Assembly: GCA_013375355.1 (NCBI GenBank)
Contig: JABXJV010000056.1
Coordinates: 1-12,737 of the forward strand
Direction: 5' to 3'
Length of the DNA stretch: 12,737 bases
DNA from: Candidatus Helarchaeota archaeon
GTDB taxonomy: Archaea; Asgardarchaeota; Lokiarchaeia; Helarchaeales; JABXJV01
Numbering within the stretch: the stretch's first letter is position 1; each line of letters opens with the position of its first letter. The notes beneath the pieces were generated by a model. That model was given only the letters and a program-made list of their open reading frames with translations, ran no database searches and was not told the DNA's origin. A program made the position numbers and the translations under genes. Positions 6,433 to 12,737 of the stretch are shown here, piece after piece.

Positions 6433-7450
6433 AAAGTTTAGGAATATTTTCTAAATATGGTGGATACACCACTCCTTTTTCTGTTATTATAGCTGTAACT
6501 AATTCGGGAGGAGTCATATCAAAAGCTATATTAATAACCTGGACTCCTTCGGCAACTATACGGTTTTTACCACAAAAAGTGACTTCTTTTGGGTCTCTAT
6601 TTTCAATAATTACTTCTTGATAACTATTTTCCATATCAATTGTCGATAAAGGTGCTGCAACATAAAATGGGATTTTATGATAATTAGCTAAGACGGCCAC
6701 TGAATAAGTCCCAATTTTATTAAAAATATGACCAGTTTTAACAATTCGATCTGCTCCCACAACTATTTTGTTTATTTTTTGTTGAGACATCAAAAATCCT
6801 GCCGTATTATCAGAAATAACTTTTACTGGAATACCTTCATAATCTAATTCAAAGGCTGTAAGTTTTGCACCTTGTAATCTCGGTCTTGTTTCATCGGCAA
6901 TAACTTGTATTTTTTTATTATTTTCCCAAGCGGCTCGGATTACACCTAATGCCGTTCCATATTCCACAGTTGCTAAACCTCCAGCGTTACAGTGAGTTAA
7001 TATGGTGTCGCCAACATCAATTAATTTTTCCCCATTTGCTCCCATTTTCTTATTAATTTCAATATCTTTTTCTCTAATCTTTAGAGCTTCTTGAATAATT
7101 TTATCTCTTTTTTGTTCATATGGTAATTCTGATTGAACAATTTTTCCAATTCTTTTTATTGCCCAGAATAAATTGACTGCAGTAGGTCGTGTTTTAGCTA
7201 AACGATCTGCTGCTACTTTCATAACTTCCATGAAATTTGATTCTGTTGTAGATTGTGCGGCTAATGCTAAACCAAGAGCTGCAGCTGCTCCAATAGCAGG
7301 CGCACCTCGTATTGTCATAATTTCTATGGCAACCGCTACTTTCTCATATGTATCGAATTCCTTGTAAACTAATTCATTGGGAAGAGCATTTTGATCTATC
7401 ATAATCACTTTTCCATCTTTCCAATCAATAGTTACCAGCCTTTTTTTCAT
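6425..7450 (-). CDS. mtnA: S-methyl-5-thioribose-1-phosphate isomerase (MtnA)
   Basis: MtnA converts methylthioribose-1-phosphate, made from the methylthioadenosine by-product of polyamine and SAM reactions, to methylthioribulose-1-phosphate. The 341-residue protein has the eIF2B-alpha/beta/delta fold with RGAPAIG (49-55), the catalytic Cys154 in THCNAGGLATVEYGTALGV, the catalytic Asp234 in VGADRI and the NKIGTY segment (244-249). These separate it from ribose-1,5-bisphosphate isomerase and from true aIF2B subunits. ATG 7450 is chosen over a TTG at 7459. The downstream part of the salvage pathway (MtnB, MtnC, MtnD) is not in the window, so the product may feed another shunt. The gene starts divergently from the kinase gene and its end overlaps that of the HTH-PRTase gene. 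5-deoxyribose-1-phosphate is a possible second substrate in this family. Confidence 0.93.
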   Translation of the reverse strand: MKKRLVTIDWKDGKVIMIDQNALPNELVYKEFDTYEKVAVAIEIMTIRGAPAIGAAAALGLALAAQSTTESNFMEVMKVAADRLAKTRPTAVNLFWAIKRIGKIVQSELPYEQKRDKIIQEALKIREKDIEINKKMGANGEKLIDVGDTILTHCNAGGLATVEYGTALGVIRAAWENNKKIQVIADETRPRLQGAKLTAFELDYEGIPVKVISDNTAGFLMSQQKINKIVVGADRIVKTGHIFNKIGTYSVAVLANYHKIPFYVAAPLSTIDMENSYQEVIIENRDPKEVTFCGKNRIVAEGVQVINIAFDMTPPELVTAIITEKGVVYPPYLENIPKLFS

Positions 7451-7525
7451 AATATTCAACTCATCATCTAAAGAAATTTTTTAGAGGATATAACTCTTTA
7501 AAATTCATTGATCTTAAATATTTTT
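7451..7525. promoter_or_regulatory. Divergent promoter region between mtnA and the kinase gene
   Basis: Both genes start from this 75-base gap. TTTAAAATT at 7497-7505 lies 21-29 bases before ATG 7526, the distance expected for a leaderless archaeal transcript. On the minus strand TTATAT (plus 7488-7493) would serve mtnA, with a leader of roughly 12 bases. An AGAG/CTCT half-palindrome (7483-7486 with 7494-7497) brackets the boxes. Confidence 0.4.
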
Positions 7526-8407
7526 ATGAAATTAATTGAACAAAATTCAATTGATCTTCCATTAGAGAAATTCCACTTAAAAATTCCTTTTGAGACAATA
7601 GGAATAGATATTGGTCAAACACTCACAAAAATCGCATATATCAAAGAGAATAAACTCAATCTAATTTTAATTCCGACTCAATCCGATGATAGAACACTAA
7701 ATGATTGGTTGAAATCCAAAAAAGGAAGTTTTAAAAAATATAATTTTACAGGTGGGAGAGCTTTCAATATTTATAAGGATTTTTCGCGAAAATTTGAATC
7801 AAATTTATTAAAAGAATTTGAAATAAATGGAAAAGGAATTGAAATTTTATTCCTTTTATACAAAAAAGGATCATTTCCATCATCCCTTATTGTATCAATA
7901 GGAACAGGAACATCGATCACATTAAAAAAAGAAAATCTCGTTAAGCATTTAGGAGGTTCTGCTTTGGGAGGAGGGCTCTTTATGGGATTGGTAAAGTTTT
8001 TGTATAATATCACGGATTATTATGAAGCTATAAACCTCTCAAAATCAGGAAATAGATATAATGTTGATTTAAAAGTTTCAGATATTTACGCTCCTGAAGA
8101 TAACAGAGTTGATCAAATTTTTAGAGAATTCACCGCTGCATCACTAGCAAAACTAGAAAAAAACTTAGCTTCAAAGGAAGATGTTATTAATTCAATAATA
8201 TGCTTAATAGCAGAAAATCTTGGAATAATTGCAAATTTAATGGCTGAAAATAATAATATTAATAATCTTGTTTTTAGTGGGGGTTTTCTTAAAGGTAATA
8301 AAATATTAAAAGATATTTTATTAGCCATTTGTCAATTTAATAAAAAAAAGGCAATTTTTTTAAAAAATTCAGAATTTTGCGGTGCAATTGGGGCTTTATT
8401 TAGCTAA
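7526..8407 (+). CDS. Type II pantothenate kinase-like protein (ASKHA fold)
   Basis: Type II (eukaryotic-like) pantothenate kinases phosphorylate pantothenate in coenzyme A synthesis. The 293-residue protein shows the ASKHA pattern in order: phosphate-1 loop IGIDIGQTLTKIAY (25-38), FTGGRA (74-79), a Glu99 region EFEINGKGIEILF where the catalytic acid normally lies, phosphate-2 loop IVSIGTGTSI (122-131), HLGGSALGGGLFMGL (141-155), adenosine motif NLVFSGGFLKGN (247-258) and the final FCGAIGALF. LKVSDIYAPED (182-192) matches the segment before the substrate pocket. ATG 7526 is chosen; a TTG at 7508 would add six residues. Most archaea make CoA through pantoate kinase and phosphopantothenate synthetase instead, so the true substrate is uncertain. 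Another ASKHA sugar or metabolite kinase is the main alternative. It lies between mtnA and the MFS gene. Confidence 0.75.
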   Translation: MKLIEQNSIDLPLEKFHLKIPFETIGIDIGQTLTKIAYIKENKLNLILIPTQSDDRTLNDWLKSKKGSFKKYNFTGGRAFNIYKDFSRKFESNLLKEFEINGKGIEILFLLYKKGSFPSSLIVSIGTGTSITLKKENLVKHLGGSALGGGLFMGLVKFLYNITDYYEAINLSKSGNRYNVDLKVSDIYAPEDNRVDQIFREFTAASLAKLEKNLASKEDVINSIICLIAENLGIIANLMAENNNINNLVFSGGFLKGNKILKDILLAICQFNKKKAIFLKNSEFCGAIGALFS

Positions 8408-8481
8408 CATTTCAACGTAATATATCTTTTATAAAAAAGAATTTCAAGATTTTCTTAATTATTCATAAATAGTTATAAAGC

Positions 8482-8489
8482 TTTAAATA
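8482..8489 (+). promoter_or_regulatory. TATA box TTTAAATA before the MFS gene
   Basis: A consensus archaeal TATA box, TTTAAATA, sits in the 153-base gap after the kinase gene, preceded by the purine-rich AAAGC in the BRE position. It would start transcription near 8510, giving a leader of about 50 bases that contains a T-run (about 8516-8522) and the Shine-Dalgarno site. Confidence 0.5.
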
Positions 8490-8547
8490 AGACCTAATTT
8501 CTAATATCTAATACCTTTTTTTATCCAACATTTATTGACAAGAGTTT

Positions 8548-8555
8548 GAGATGAT
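8548..8555 (+). promoter_or_regulatory. Shine-Dalgarno site GAGATGAT of the MFS gene
   Basis: GAGATGAT differs at one base from GAGGTGAT, the perfect complement of the archaeal 16S 3' end. It lies 5 bases before ATG 8561, and this fixes the start. Most other genes here lack such a site. Confidence 0.6.
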
Positions 8556-8560
8556 AAAAA

Positions 8561-10267
8561 ATGGAAGTCTCTGATTCCCAAGAAGACGTAAAAATTAAAA
8601 AAAGCAAGGCTGTTAAAACATTAACCAGAGAAGAACGTCGAAAAATCCGCGAAAAAAAAAGAGCTGAAGAAGGATTCCCTACAAAGATGAATAGATATCT
8701 TTGGTTTGTTCTTTTTTTCTCTAGCATTGTTTCTTTTTTCGACGGATGGGGCACAGTCGCGATAATGTTAGCGATAGCAGGAGGGGGCCAAGCAGATATT
8801 ATGCGTTTTATTCAACAAGTCGGAAATCCAGATCTATTCACATATTTTGGTATCTCAAGCAGCCCTATTCTTATGGGTATAATTTTGAGCATTGCAGGAA
8901 CTGGGGTTGTTGCAGCAGTTTCTTTCAAGTCTTTAGTTGATAAATATGGACGTCGCCCTTTAACTCTTGTTACTTCCATAGGATTTATAACATTCGCAGT
9001 CTTAACAGCTTTTTCTCCCCCCGGTCCTGAAGGCCTGATTATTTTTCTAATATTACGAATTTCAGCAAATTACTTTCTCTCAGCAGATATTTTTGTTATA
9101 ATAATGGCGGAAGAAGCACCGGATCATCTAAGAGGAAATTTAATAGGTATAATATTAGCATTGAGTGCATTTGGAGGAGTAGCTTGTGGAATTATTCAAA
9201 TGCTCGGTATTAGAGTTCCAATTGCTGGACCTTGGGGATCTGCTATGACGGTGTGGCAGAGTTTATACTTCTTAAACATTGTAGGATTTATATTCATTAT
9301 TCCTTTATTCTTCTTCTTAAAAGAGACAAAGCGGTTTAAAGCCATGAAAGAGTACGAACAGTGGCGAAAGAAAAAAGGTTTAAAATCAAAAACTGGATGG
9401 GCAGTTCCTTTGCAAAAACAATATGCACGTCCAATGGTATTAGGTTGCGTTGCTGGATTTTTAATGTATTTAATATATTTTGGCCAGGTAACATTTTTTG
9501 GATTATATTTCGCCAAAGAATTGAAAATGTCTCAGCAAACAATTGGTTTAGCTACGCTTCCGATCATGGGTGCGGGAACTATTGCAGCGCTTATTACTGG
9601 TCCTATATTAGACCGTTGGGGCAGAATACGCTCAATAGAAGCTGGAAGCTATATTTTAATAGTCGGTATAGCCTTTTATTCATTTCCAACAGTATTTGTC
9701 TCAGGAGACATACCGAACCCCATTCTACAATTTCTCGTAGTAATTGGAGGAGTGTTAGGTGCGATTTCTGTTATTATTGCAATGGGTGGGGTAGTAATTA
9801 TGCCTTTAGAAATGCTTCCGACTCATATTCGAAGCACTGCAATGGGATGGATTTCTGCGATCAATAGAGCCTCAGTGATAGTTGCCCCATTTTTGATAAT
9901 GTATGGAGCTGAAGAATTAGGTGGCTTAGGACTCTCCTATCAGTACATATTTATTTTAATGTTAATAGCCGCTTTAACCGCTATGTATACAATTTATATG
10001 TTGGCTCCAGAGGGTAAAGGCAGAACGTTAGAAGAAATCGTTGCAACTGAAGTCTACACTAAAAAAGAAAGAGTTCGAGACGAGAAATATAAACGAAAAT
10101 ATTATGTGTTTTTAATTGGTTTATTTTCATTTATCGGAATGGGACTTATATACGGGCAGACGACCAATGCACCTTTTACAAATGTATTAATAATGCTTGG
10201 AGTTTACAGTTTAATGTCGCTTATTTGTTTTGCATTAATATTCTATGTCCGAGAAAAAATTATGTAA
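8561..10267 (+). CDS. MFS transporter, sugar-porter-like, with two extra C-terminal TM segments
   Basis: Major facilitator proteins move small solutes across the cytoplasmic membrane by alternating access. The protein has 568 residues. Residues 1-44 are a highly charged cytoplasmic head (TREERRKIREKKRAEE). Twelve hydrophobic segments follow (from about 46 to 482). Motif A occurs in both halves, as DKYGRRP (127-133) and DRWGR (351-355). APDHLRG (186-192) and LPTHIRSTAMG (419-429) match the PE-S-R type loops. PEGKGRTLEE (483-492) is the sugar-porter signature usually written PETKGRTLEE. After that signature, where such proteins normally end, come a charged linker and two further hydrophobic segments (514-531 and 541-563), giving a likely total of 14. 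A central charged loop spans 254-290. Substrate cannot be read; sugar or an aromatic/organic acid are both possible. It has its own TATA box and Shine-Dalgarno site. Confidence 0.88.
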   Translation: MEVSDSQEDVKIKKSKAVKTLTREERRKIREKKRAEEGFPTKMNRYLWFVLFFSSIVSFFDGWGTVAIMLAIAGGGQADIMRFIQQVGNPDLFTYFGISSSPILMGIILSIAGTGVVAAVSFKSLVDKYGRRPLTLVTSIGFITFAVLTAFSPPGPEGLIIFLILRISANYFLSADIFVIIMAEEAPDHLRGNLIGIILALSAFGGVACGIIQMLGIRVPIAGPWGSAMTVWQSLYFLNIVGFIFIIPLFFFLKETKRFKAMKEYEQWRKKKGLKSKTGWAVPLQKQYARPMVLGCVAGFLMYLIYFGQVTFFGLYFAKELKMSQQTIGLATLPIMGAGTIAALITGPILDRWGRIRSIEAGSYILIVGIAFYSFPTVFVSGDIPNPILQFLVVIGGVLGAISVIIAMGGVVIMPLEMLPTHIRSTAMGWISAINRASVIVAPFLIMYGAEELGGLGLSYQYIFILMLIAALTAMYTIYMLAPEGKGRTLEEIVATEVYTKKERVRDEKYKRKYYVFLIGLFSFIGMGLIYGQTTNAPFTNVLIMLGVYSLMSLICFALIFYVREKIM

Positions 10268-10316
10268 GCGATAGATAAAACTGTCCATCCTTTTTTCGTA
10301 AATTATTTTACTTAAA
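10268..10316. terminator. Convergent gap with T-run after the MFS gene
   Basis: The 49-base gap between the two convergent genes contains CCTTTTTTCG at about 10289-10298 on the plus strand, a likely T-tract terminator for the MFS transcript. No strong hairpin is present. Confidence 0.35.
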
Positions 10317-11423
10317 TCATAAATCGATAGAAGGATAATATATAATTTCTTTTCCAGAATCCTCAATTTTTTTAATGTATTCTTTACCTTCTTCATCTAA
10401 AAATAATTTACCGGCTTTTTTCAATAATTTGAATAGTTCTGCTCTCTTTTTTGGGTCTGCAACACAAATTGCTGAACAAAAACCACATCTGGGATTTGTA
10501 TCTTTTAAAGGTCGTAAACCTACATTTTCTTTTAATCCGACTCTTGCAAAAGAATTTAATATTTTACTATTAAATTTCCTTAATATTTTTGGAGTTTCTT
10601 TTGAGGTAAAAAGTTTACTCATTAAATTTTTTACATAATCTTCATCATTTATTGTTTCTTCAGGAATTTTCTTTAATGTAATATGTCCAGGAGTCCATGT
10701 AGACCAAGATTCATCTTCTGATAATCCTGTCCATCCAGCACAACCAATTGCACACCTTATGTAATTATTTCGTTTTGCATAGATTTCTTTAGAACCACCA
10801 ATAATTACTGGCTCTTCTGGCTCATCCATAGAAAAAAGCCCTGTTGTACAAGCTCTTACACATATTTTACATTTATTACAATTATTTTCACTAGCCATCG
10901 GGTCCGGTTCAAAGGGAGCTGTAGCTAAAGCTCCGGCTAAATACAAAGAACCCCCATATTCTTTCGTAACCAAATTTCCAGACCAACCAAGATGTCCTAG
11001 ACCTGCAGCGACTGCTCCATATCGTAATGAGAAATCAGGATATGCTTGGCTACCCATAAAAAGATTTGAAAAGCTCCCCACTTTCCTATATTTACCGTTT
11101 GGTATGACTGGAAAAGCCTTGAAATTTGAATTTTTCTCTATAAAATCTGCAACCTCTAGAGCTGATTTCCATCCTGTCGAATAGGCAAAATATTGGTGTT
11201 TTTTAAAACTTATTCTCTCCTTCTTAGAAAAATAATTTATTAGAGTCTCATATGGATTGGGATATGCCCAAATTATACAACTTTGTGCACCTTCCAAACA
11301 AAAATCCATATTAGCAGATGGAGGACCTTTTGATAATCTTTCACGACTTCCAATTCCTACTAATTTAGCACCAGATTCTAACGCAATTTTTTTAACGTGT
11401 TGTTTTAATTCATTTAAATCCAA
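10317..11423 (-). CDS. 4Fe-4S double-cluster protein of the QueG/reductive dehalogenase-like family
   Basis: The family of epoxyqueuosine reductase (QueG) and reductive dehalogenases uses base-off cobalamin and two [4Fe-4S] clusters for reductive chemistry. This 368-residue protein has their nitroreductase-like core, with AAGLGHLGWSGNLVTKEYGG (139-158), then the cluster motif CNKCKICVRAC (Cys182, 185, 188, 192) and a second motif CGFCSAIC (Cys313, 316, 320). Unlike QueG, the clusters are about 120 residues apart. The insert holds RCAIGC (Cys224, Cys228) and the signature SWSTWTPG (239-246), both also in the neighbouring paralogue. There is no Tat signal, which makes a classical respiratory dehalogenase unlikely. 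No ATG is available. TTG 11423 is preferred because it matches the paralogue's start and GGAG lies 10 bases upstream; TTG 11444 would add seven residues. The substrate is unknown and cobalamin binding is inferred. Confidence 0.8.
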   Translation of the reverse strand: MDLNELKQHVKKIALESGAKLVGIGSRERLSKGPPSANMDFCLEGAQSCIIWAYPNPYETLINYFSKKERISFKKHQYFAYSTGWKSALEVADFIEKNSNFKAFPVIPNGKYRKVGSFSNLFMGSQAYPDFSLRYGAVAAGLGHLGWSGNLVTKEYGGSLYLAGALATAPFEPDPMASENNCNKCKICVRACTTGLFSMDEPEEPVIIGGSKEIYAKRNNYIRCAIGCAGWTGLSEDESWSTWTPGHITLKKIPEETINDEDYVKNLMSKLFTSKETPKILRKFNSKILNSFARVGLKENVGLRPLKDTNPRCGFCSAICVADPKKRAELFKLLKKAGKLFLDEEGKEYIKKIEDSGKEIIYYPSIDL

Positions 11424-11505
11424 ACAACTCAAACTCCAGAACAATGGATATATTTTTCACTAAAATTTCAATAAAATAAATAAAAAAAATTTATTATTCT
11501 TTTAA
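11424..11505. promoter_or_regulatory. Divergent promoter region of the Fe-S paralogue pair
   Basis: This AT-rich gap separates the two divergent paralogues. On the minus strand a TATAT box (plus about 11448-11454) sits about 26 bases before TTG 11423, consistent with that start and a near-leaderless mRNA. On the plus strand the run of A/T before ATG 11506 holds several weak boxes and no Shine-Dalgarno site. Confidence 0.35.
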
Positions 11506-12596
11506 ATGTTTGATTTGATTAAAATGACAGAACAAAAATTGAGTGCACTTAATAATGAAATAGAGGAGTTTTTAAGTAAAAGAGGTGCAATAAAAGTCGG
11601 TTTCGCTACACTTGAAACTTTAGCTGGTGGTCCACCAAGTACTGATCTTAAATATGTTCTTCCCGAAGCAAAATCAGCAATAAGTTACGCATTACTATTC
11701 GATCGTAAAAAAATTCGTGATTATCTAAGTAAAAAAGTTTTATTGACCATGAGAGGGATAGATTTGCTCTCAATATTAAATCAGTTGAAATTTCAAGAGC
11801 ACTCGCTAAAATGCTTAAGAAAAAAGGATTTAAATCAACTGCTATTCTATCGAACAATGAATATAGAAAGGAAATACCAGGTTGGCAATTAAAAATGCCT
11901 CCAGATCTCTCACATCGTTATATTGCGGTGCGCTCTGGAGTTGGATCATTTGGCTGGTCTGGTAATGTTGGTATTAAAGGTATTGGAACTACAATCCTTC
12001 TTGGAACAGTAGTTACTGAAGCCGAGCTTGAACCCATTGATCCCCTTCCACCTGAAGAATCTTTCTGCACAAAGTGTAAGTTGTGTATTAAGGTGTGTAC
12101 TGCAAGCTTGTTTGATAAGGAGAAAGAAACTAATGTTACTATAGGCGGTGAAACATTTTCTTATAGCGAGCGTAAAAATTATGTGCGTTGTCAATATGTG
12201 TGTGGAGGATTTACTGGACTGAATAAGAAAGGAGATAAACATTGGTCAACTTGGTCTCCTGGTCGTTTTGATGTTCCAGAAGAAGATAGAAAAATCATGA
12301 CTATGTTGTTTCATGCAATGAATAAATATAAGAAATGGCCAGAGAGAACTGATGGAACTGGTGGTTATGAAAATGTGGCTGCACCAGGATTGAGTATTAG
12401 ACTCACTTGTGGTATTTGCCAGAATATTTGCTGGGGAAATCCAGAAGATACCCGCAAAAACTATCAGATGTTAGTAAATTCGGGATGCGTCCTACAAAAA
12501 CCAAATGGTGATATTATTGTACTTCCTCCAGATGAGGCACAGAAGGTATTTGATAGCTTTCCTCCAAAACATCGAAAATTATATTGTAAGAATTAA
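11506..12596 (+). pseudogene. Second QueG/RdhA-like Fe-S paralogue, split by a frameshift
   Basis: Two overlapping reading frames together rebuild one protein of about 363 residues homologous to the minus-strand neighbour. The first frame (ATG 11506, or 11524) gives the N-terminus: GGPPSTDLKYVLPEAKSAISYA aligns with KGPPSANMDFCLEGAQSCIIWA of the paralogue. It stays aligned up to YLSKK, then continues as unrelated residues to a stop at 11890-11892. The second frame is open from 11733 and resumes the alignment at once (SFIDHERDRFALNIKSVEIS against SFKKHQYFAYSTGWKSALEV). The switch falls on six A's at 11731-11736; one more A would restore the frame. The options are a young pseudogene, a sequencing or assembly error, or programmed -1 slippage. 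The rest of the protein is intact, which argues against long decay. Confidence 0.75.
11811..12596 (+). CDS. C-terminal Fe-S part of the split paralogue
   Basis: This is the longer of the two frames, counted from its first ATG. True homology in this frame begins further upstream, at about 11736, so the ATG is probably internal rather than a genuine start. It holds the core glycine motif GVGSFGWSGN (43-52), the cluster motif CTKCKLCIKVC (Cys86, 89, 92, 96), the paired RCQYVC (Cys127, Cys131), the signature HWSTWSPG (144-151) and the second cluster motif CGICQNIC (Cys200, 203, 207). All of these match the divergent neighbour in order and spacing. All expected cysteines are present, so if the frame is restored the protein should bind both clusters. 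Gene order suggests an old inverted duplication or joint acquisition. Confidence 0.65.
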   Translation: MLKKKGFKSTAILSNNEYRKEIPGWQLKMPPDLSHRYIAVRSGVGSFGWSGNVGIKGIGTTILLGTVVTEAELEPIDPLPPEESFCTKCKLCIKVCTASLFDKEKETNVTIGGETFSYSERKNYVRCQYVCGGFTGLNKKGDKHWSTWSPGRFDVPEEDRKIMTMLFHAMNKYKKWPERTDGTGGYENVAAPGLSIRLTCGICQNICWGNPEDTRKNYQMLVNSGCVLQKPNGDIIVLPPDEAQKVFDSFPPKHRKLYCKN

Positions 12597-12602
12597 TTTT
12601 TT

Positions 12603-12610
12603 TTTATATA
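12603..12610 (+). promoter_or_regulatory. TATA box TTTATATA before the last gene
   Basis: A consensus archaeal TATA box, TTTATATA, lies just after the Fe-S paralogue. It would start transcription near 12632-12636, a few bases before the Shine-Dalgarno site at 12638, so box, start site and ribosome site are in register. Confidence 0.55.
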
Positions 12611-12637
12611 CAAAAATCTAAAAAAAAAGATAAAAGT

Positions 12638-12643
12638 GGTGAG
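12638..12643 (+). promoter_or_regulatory. Shine-Dalgarno site GGTGAG before TTG 12649
   Basis: GGTGA is fully complementary to the archaeal 16S 3' end (GGAGGTGAT pattern) and lies 5 bases before TTG 12649. It is the main reason to accept that non-ATG start; the same frame is closed upstream by TGA 12640-12642. Confidence 0.5.
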
Positions 12644-12648
12644 TACAA

Positions 12649-12737
12649 TTGAGTAGTGAGATTAAAAATAGAGAAGCATTAGAAAAAATTGCTGATAAAT
12701 TAAGCAAAGTTCAACAAGGAGTCGCAAAAGATGAAAA
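12649..12737 (+). CDS. Start of an unidentified gene, cut by the window edge
   Basis: From TTG 12649 the frame is open to the window end (29 codons), beginning MSSEIKNREALEKIADKLSK and continuing VQQGVAKDE. The stretch is charged and strongly helical. It may belong to the Fe-S region or start a new unit; it has its own TATA box and Shine-Dalgarno site, which favours the latter. Too little is present to assign a family. No ATG lies in this frame within the window. Confidence 0.45.
   Translation, partial: MSSEIKNREALEKIADKLSKVQQGVAKDE

Noticed and set aside
9361..9867. 168-codon plus-strand frame inside the MFS gene
   Set aside because: It lies in another frame of a gene with clear membrane segments and motifs. 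Its product, rich in Asn, Cys and Ser, looks like an out-of-frame reading.
10317..11423. Naming the Fe-S protein QueG (epoxyqueuosine reductase)
   Set aside because: Cluster motif spacing and the inserted RCxxxC/STWTPG segment differ from QueG, and archaea normally carry archaeosine rather than queuosine. Only the wider family is claimed.
11946..12242. 98-codon minus-strand frame opposite the Fe-S paralogue
   Set aside because: The plus strand encodes conserved cluster motifs here, and the minus reading has no motif or upstream signal.
1..12737. CRISPR arrays, tRNA or rRNA genes
   Set aside because: No regularly spaced direct repeats, cloverleaf-like T-loop sequences or conserved rRNA segments were seen on either strand by eye.

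Overview
The window looks like AT-rich archaeal chromosome. The main evidence is a full-length Pelota (the archaeal/eukaryotic ribosome-rescue factor), an archaeal-type HTH-phosphoribosyltransferase, a radical SAM/TRAM protein, TTTAAATA- and TTTATATA-type boxes upstream of several genes, and Lys/Ile/Asn-rich proteins. An Asgard (Lokiarchaeia-like) origin would fit the composition and gene mix, but nothing here proves it.

Positions 1-1680 hold an IS200/IS605-family element fragment. It contains a tnpB gene with no tnpA in view, and visibly more G+C than its surroundings. Its 3' end carries nested hairpins that look like the right end and the 3' part of the guide (omega/re) RNA. The TnpB belongs to a subgroup in which the usual RuvC-II glutamate is replaced by glycine, a downstream EE pair is the likely substitute, and the zinc-finger cysteines are absent. 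It also has an unusual Lys-rich N-terminal extension of about 80 residues. An unknown protein gene (1698-2420) begins just beyond the element.

Positions 2400-5500 hold translation-linked and modification genes. A RimI/Ard1-like acetyltransferase (minus) is divergent from pelota (plus), which is followed by a radical SAM enzyme with a C-terminal TRAM domain. A 42-residue ORF directly before pelota overlaps its start as ATGA. A hairpin plus T-run at 5575-5600 probably ends this unit.

Positions 5600-8400 hold nucleotide and cofactor metabolism: a GfcR-like HTH-PRTase, the convergent and overlapping mtnA (methylthioribose-1-phosphate isomerase), and a divergent type II pantothenate kinase-like gene, which is unusual for an archaeon.

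Positions 8400-12737 hold a sugar-porter-like MFS transporter with two extra C-terminal membrane segments, then two divergently transcribed paralogues of a QueG/reductive-dehalogenase-like iron-sulphur protein. The second paralogue is broken by a -1 frameshift at an A6 run. The start of another gene, with a good TATA box and Shine-Dalgarno site, runs off the right edge. No tRNA, rRNA or CRISPR array was seen. The strongest leads are the TnpB variant with its candidate guide RNA and the divergent Fe-S paralogue pair.
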